Positions 6,447 through 7,712 of a stretch of 7,712 nt of DNA are shown piece after piece (the first letter of the stretch is position 1; every line of letters begins with the position of its first letter). This DNA is from Halovivax sp. (lineage in GTDB: Archaea > Halobacteriota > Halobacteria > Halobacteriales > Natrialbaceae). The stretch spans positions 1 to 7,712 of the forward strand of contig SLIS01000365.1 in the NCBI GenBank assembly GCA_007135505.1, in the 5' to 3' direction. Under the pieces are notes generated by a model that was not told the DNA's origin, did not search any database, and was given only the letters and a program-made list of their open reading frames with translations. The position numbers and the translations under genes are program-made.

Positions 6447-7016
6447 ATGACGGGCGTCGATTCCCAGCAGAACGATGCCGTGACACGAGCGCTCGAAACC
6501 GACCTTGAGCTCGTCGGCATCGTCGCGGTCGCCCGAAACCGCGTCATCGGCGTCGACGGTGAGATGCCCTGGCACATCCCCGAAGACCTCGCTCATTTCA
6601 AACGACTGACGACAGGCCACCCAGTCATCATGGGCCGGGTCACCTACGAGGGGATCGTCGAGGGGCTGGGCGAACCGCTGCCGGAGCGGACGTCCATCGT
6701 ACTCACCTCGCGTGAGCTAGAGACCCCCGAGAACGTGATCGTCGTACCGGGCATCCGAGAAGCGATCCAGGCGAGCGAGCGCGCCGCGAGGGAACGACAC
6801 GATGGGACCGACCGGGTCTTCGTGGCCGGTGGAGCGTCGATTTACGAACAATTTCTGCCCGCTCTCGATCGACTCGTCCGCACCGAGGTCGACTCCGAGC
6901 CGGACGGCGATACCCACTTTCCCGAGATCGAACGGGACCGGTGGCGGGAGGTCGACCGCGACGAGCGCGAGCAGGTCACCTTTCTCGAGCTGGAGCGGAT
7001 CCCCGACGAAGACTGA
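6447..7016 (+). CDS. folA: Dihydrofolate reductase (haloarchaeal HdrA-like)
   Basis: NADPH-dependent enzyme reducing dihydrofolate to tetrahydrofolate, needed because ThyA oxidises its folate cofactor. The 189-residue product has the family motifs in order: GIVAVARNRVIG (24-35), GEMPW (38-42), the catalytic acid D47 in PEDLAHFKR, PVIMGRVTYE (59-68, cofactor-binding), SIVLTSR (83-89), VFVAGGASIYEQFLP (124-138) and a C-terminal THFPEI...W segment (156-166). The start at 6447 lies 2 bases after the thyA stop and has a well-placed GGAG. This leaves about 20 residues before the core fold, which the family does not normally need. A GTG at 6480 would give a shorter form but lacks clear support. The protein is strongly acidic, as in haloarchaea. 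In Haloferax the comparable gene is called hdrA and lies next to a thymidylate synthase gene. Identity is firm; the exact start is less certain. Confidence 0.95.
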   Translation: MTGVDSQQNDAVTRALETDLELVGIVAVARNRVIGVDGEMPWHIPEDLAHFKRLTTGHPVIMGRVTYEGIVEGLGEPLPERTSIVLTSRELETPENVIVVPGIREAIQASERAARERHDGTDRVFVAGGASIYEQFLPALDRLVRTEVDSEPDGDTHFPEIERDRWREVDRDEREQVTFLELERIPDED

Positions 7017-7054
7017 GCCGCTGGGACGTGACCGAGGGCGACCGAACGCGTCCT

Positions 7055-7085
7055 CGAGTCACCCACTGATACGTGTTCTGACTCG
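7055..7085. repeat. Inverted repeat CGAGTCA/TGACTCG with ACTG triplication beside it
   Basis: CGAGTCA (7055-7061) and TGACTCG (7079-7085) are perfect 7-base inverted copies 17 bases apart. Immediately after, ACTG is repeated three times in tandem (7087-7098). The arms lie upstream of the TATA element of the next gene, where an activator or operator could sit. As RNA, the hairpin could instead mark the 3' end of the thyA-folA message, though its loop is long. Confidence 0.35.
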
Positions 7086-7103
7086 TACTGACTGACTGTC
7101 TCA

Positions 7104-7117
7104 GGAACGTTTTTGAT
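7104..7117 (+). promoter_or_regulatory. Promoter of the PhoU/TrkA-C gene
   Basis: GGAACG followed by TTTTTGAT (7110-7117) forms a BRE/TATA-like element centred about 27 bases before the ATG at 7140. This spacing predicts a leaderless transcript, and no clear ribosome-binding site lies immediately before the ATG. The T-run could also serve as a terminator for the upstream operon. Confidence 0.6.
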
Positions 7118-7139
7118 CCCCGGAGTTCTCGGTCGACGT

Positions 7140-7712
7140 ATGGACCCGTTCGAGGGCGAAATAACGGCTGCGTCGATCGAGTACGAGCCGGTCAGCGTCA
7201 AGGACGTCCTCGTCGAGATGAAAGACACCGCCGAGTTGTTGATCGACCTCTCGTACTCGGCCGTGTTGCACCAGAACCACGACCTCGCACGGGAAGTACT
7301 TCGCCTTGAAGAGCGGATGGACCTCCTCGAACTTCGCGCCCGGATGAGCCTCCTCATGGCAGCGCGGAATCCGGACGATGCAGAGCAGCTGGCGCCCGTG
7401 CTTGGAATCGTCGCAGCGACGGACCAGATTAGCGACGCCGCGGGAGACATCGCGAAGGTCCTCCTCGAGGACGTCGGCCTCCCGGAAGCGATGCGAACGG
7501 CCCTCCCGGAAGCCGTCGAGTCACTCGTTCGCGTCGTCGTCACCGCCGACTCGCCCTACGCGAATCGGACGCTCGTCGACATCGACCTCGAGTCGGAAAC
7601 GGGCGTTCGCGTCATCGCGCTCCGGCGAGGGACCGAGTGGATTCTCAATCCCGGCCCGGAAACCGCCATCGAGCCCGACGACGTCGCGCTCCTTCGGGGA
7701 GCCGAGACGGAC
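7140..7712 (+). CDS. PhoU and TrkA-C (RCK_C) domain regulatory protein, 3' end cut by window edge
   Basis: The ATG at 7140 opens a frame with no stop to the window end (191 codons), so the gene is partial. Residues about 15-130 look like a helical PhoU-type domain, with amphipathic segments such as VKDVLVEMKDTAELLIDLSY (20-39) and a second repeat around AATDQISDAAGDIAKVLLED (92-111). From about 131 the pattern changes to a TrkA C-terminal domain: RVVVTADSPYANRTLVDID (131-149), GVRVIALRRG (155-164), then an acidic loop and DDVALLRG (180-187). TrkA-C domains bind small ligands and gate or regulate ion transporters and channels. This fusion is, to my knowledge, seen in haloarchaea as a cytosolic regulator of cation transport. 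No membrane segment is visible in this part. The transported ion and partner cannot be read from this window. Leaderless start is supported by the promoter spacing. Confidence 0.8.
   Translation, partial: MDPFEGEITAASIEYEPVSVKDVLVEMKDTAELLIDLSYSAVLHQNHDLAREVLRLEERMDLLELRARMSLLMAARNPDDAEQLAPVLGIVAATDQISDAAGDIAKVLLEDVGLPEAMRTALPEAVESLVRVVVTADSPYANRTLVDIDLESETGVRVIALRRGTEWILNPGPETAIEPDDVALLRGAETD

Noticed and set aside
5152..6486. A 444-codon minus-strand frame spanning thyA
   Set aside because: It runs opposite a complete thymidylate synthase with all active-site residues, crosses the thyA promoter and overlaps the nuclease start. It has no domain signature.
7017..7139. Search for a small gene or a classical terminator after folA
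   Set aside because: No open frame with a plausible start and no hairpin followed directly by a T-run was found. The T-run at 7110-7114 fits a promoter better.
6842..7543. A 233-codon minus-strand frame over the DHFR end and the PhoU gene
   Set aside because: Its product is Ser/Arg/Thr-rich and low in acidic residues, unlike a haloarchaeal protein, and it is antisense to two supported genes.

Overview
The window looks like chromosomal DNA from a halophilic archaeon (class Halobacteria). The GC content is high. The predicted proteins are rich in Asp and Glu and poor in Lys. Promoters are archaeal BRE/TATA elements about 27 bases before the start codons, giving leaderless or nearly leaderless messages. 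PurD, thymidylate synthase and DHFR also carry haloarchaeal-type sequence features. No RNA gene, CRISPR array or mobile element is visible. Genus cannot be fixed from the sequence alone.

Left part, minus strand (bases 1-5200). Reading leftward from 5200 there are three genes. The first encodes a 528-residue helix-hairpin-helix plus DEDD exonuclease protein. Two bases later comes a 925-residue Hrq1/MrfA (YprA)-type DEAD/DEAH helicase with a C-terminal cysteine cluster. After a 159-base gap comes purD, which runs off the left edge. The nuclease and helicase look like an archaeal counterpart of the bacterial MrfA-MrfB crosslink-repair pair, but with reversed gene order and a different nuclease architecture. 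The purD upstream gap is rich in dyad symmetry, including a 29-base imperfect inverted repeat over its TATA region.

Right part, plus strand (bases 5428-7712). A thymidylate synthase gene (thyA) and a dihydrofolate reductase gene (folA/hdrA type) are separated by two bases. Together they form the dTMP/folate cycle: ThyA makes dTMP and dihydrofolate, and DHFR regenerates tetrahydrofolate. After a 123-base gap, a leaderless gene for a PhoU plus TrkA-C domain protein runs off the right edge.

The repair pair and the thyA-folA pair are divergent across a 227-base region (5201-5427). This region holds a strong TATA element for thyA and, just upstream of it, three alternating hexamer half-sites that look like an operator. 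The most notable candidate system is this two-gene helicase-nuclease repair module back to back with thymidylate synthesis genes. Everything about its function is inferred from sequence families.
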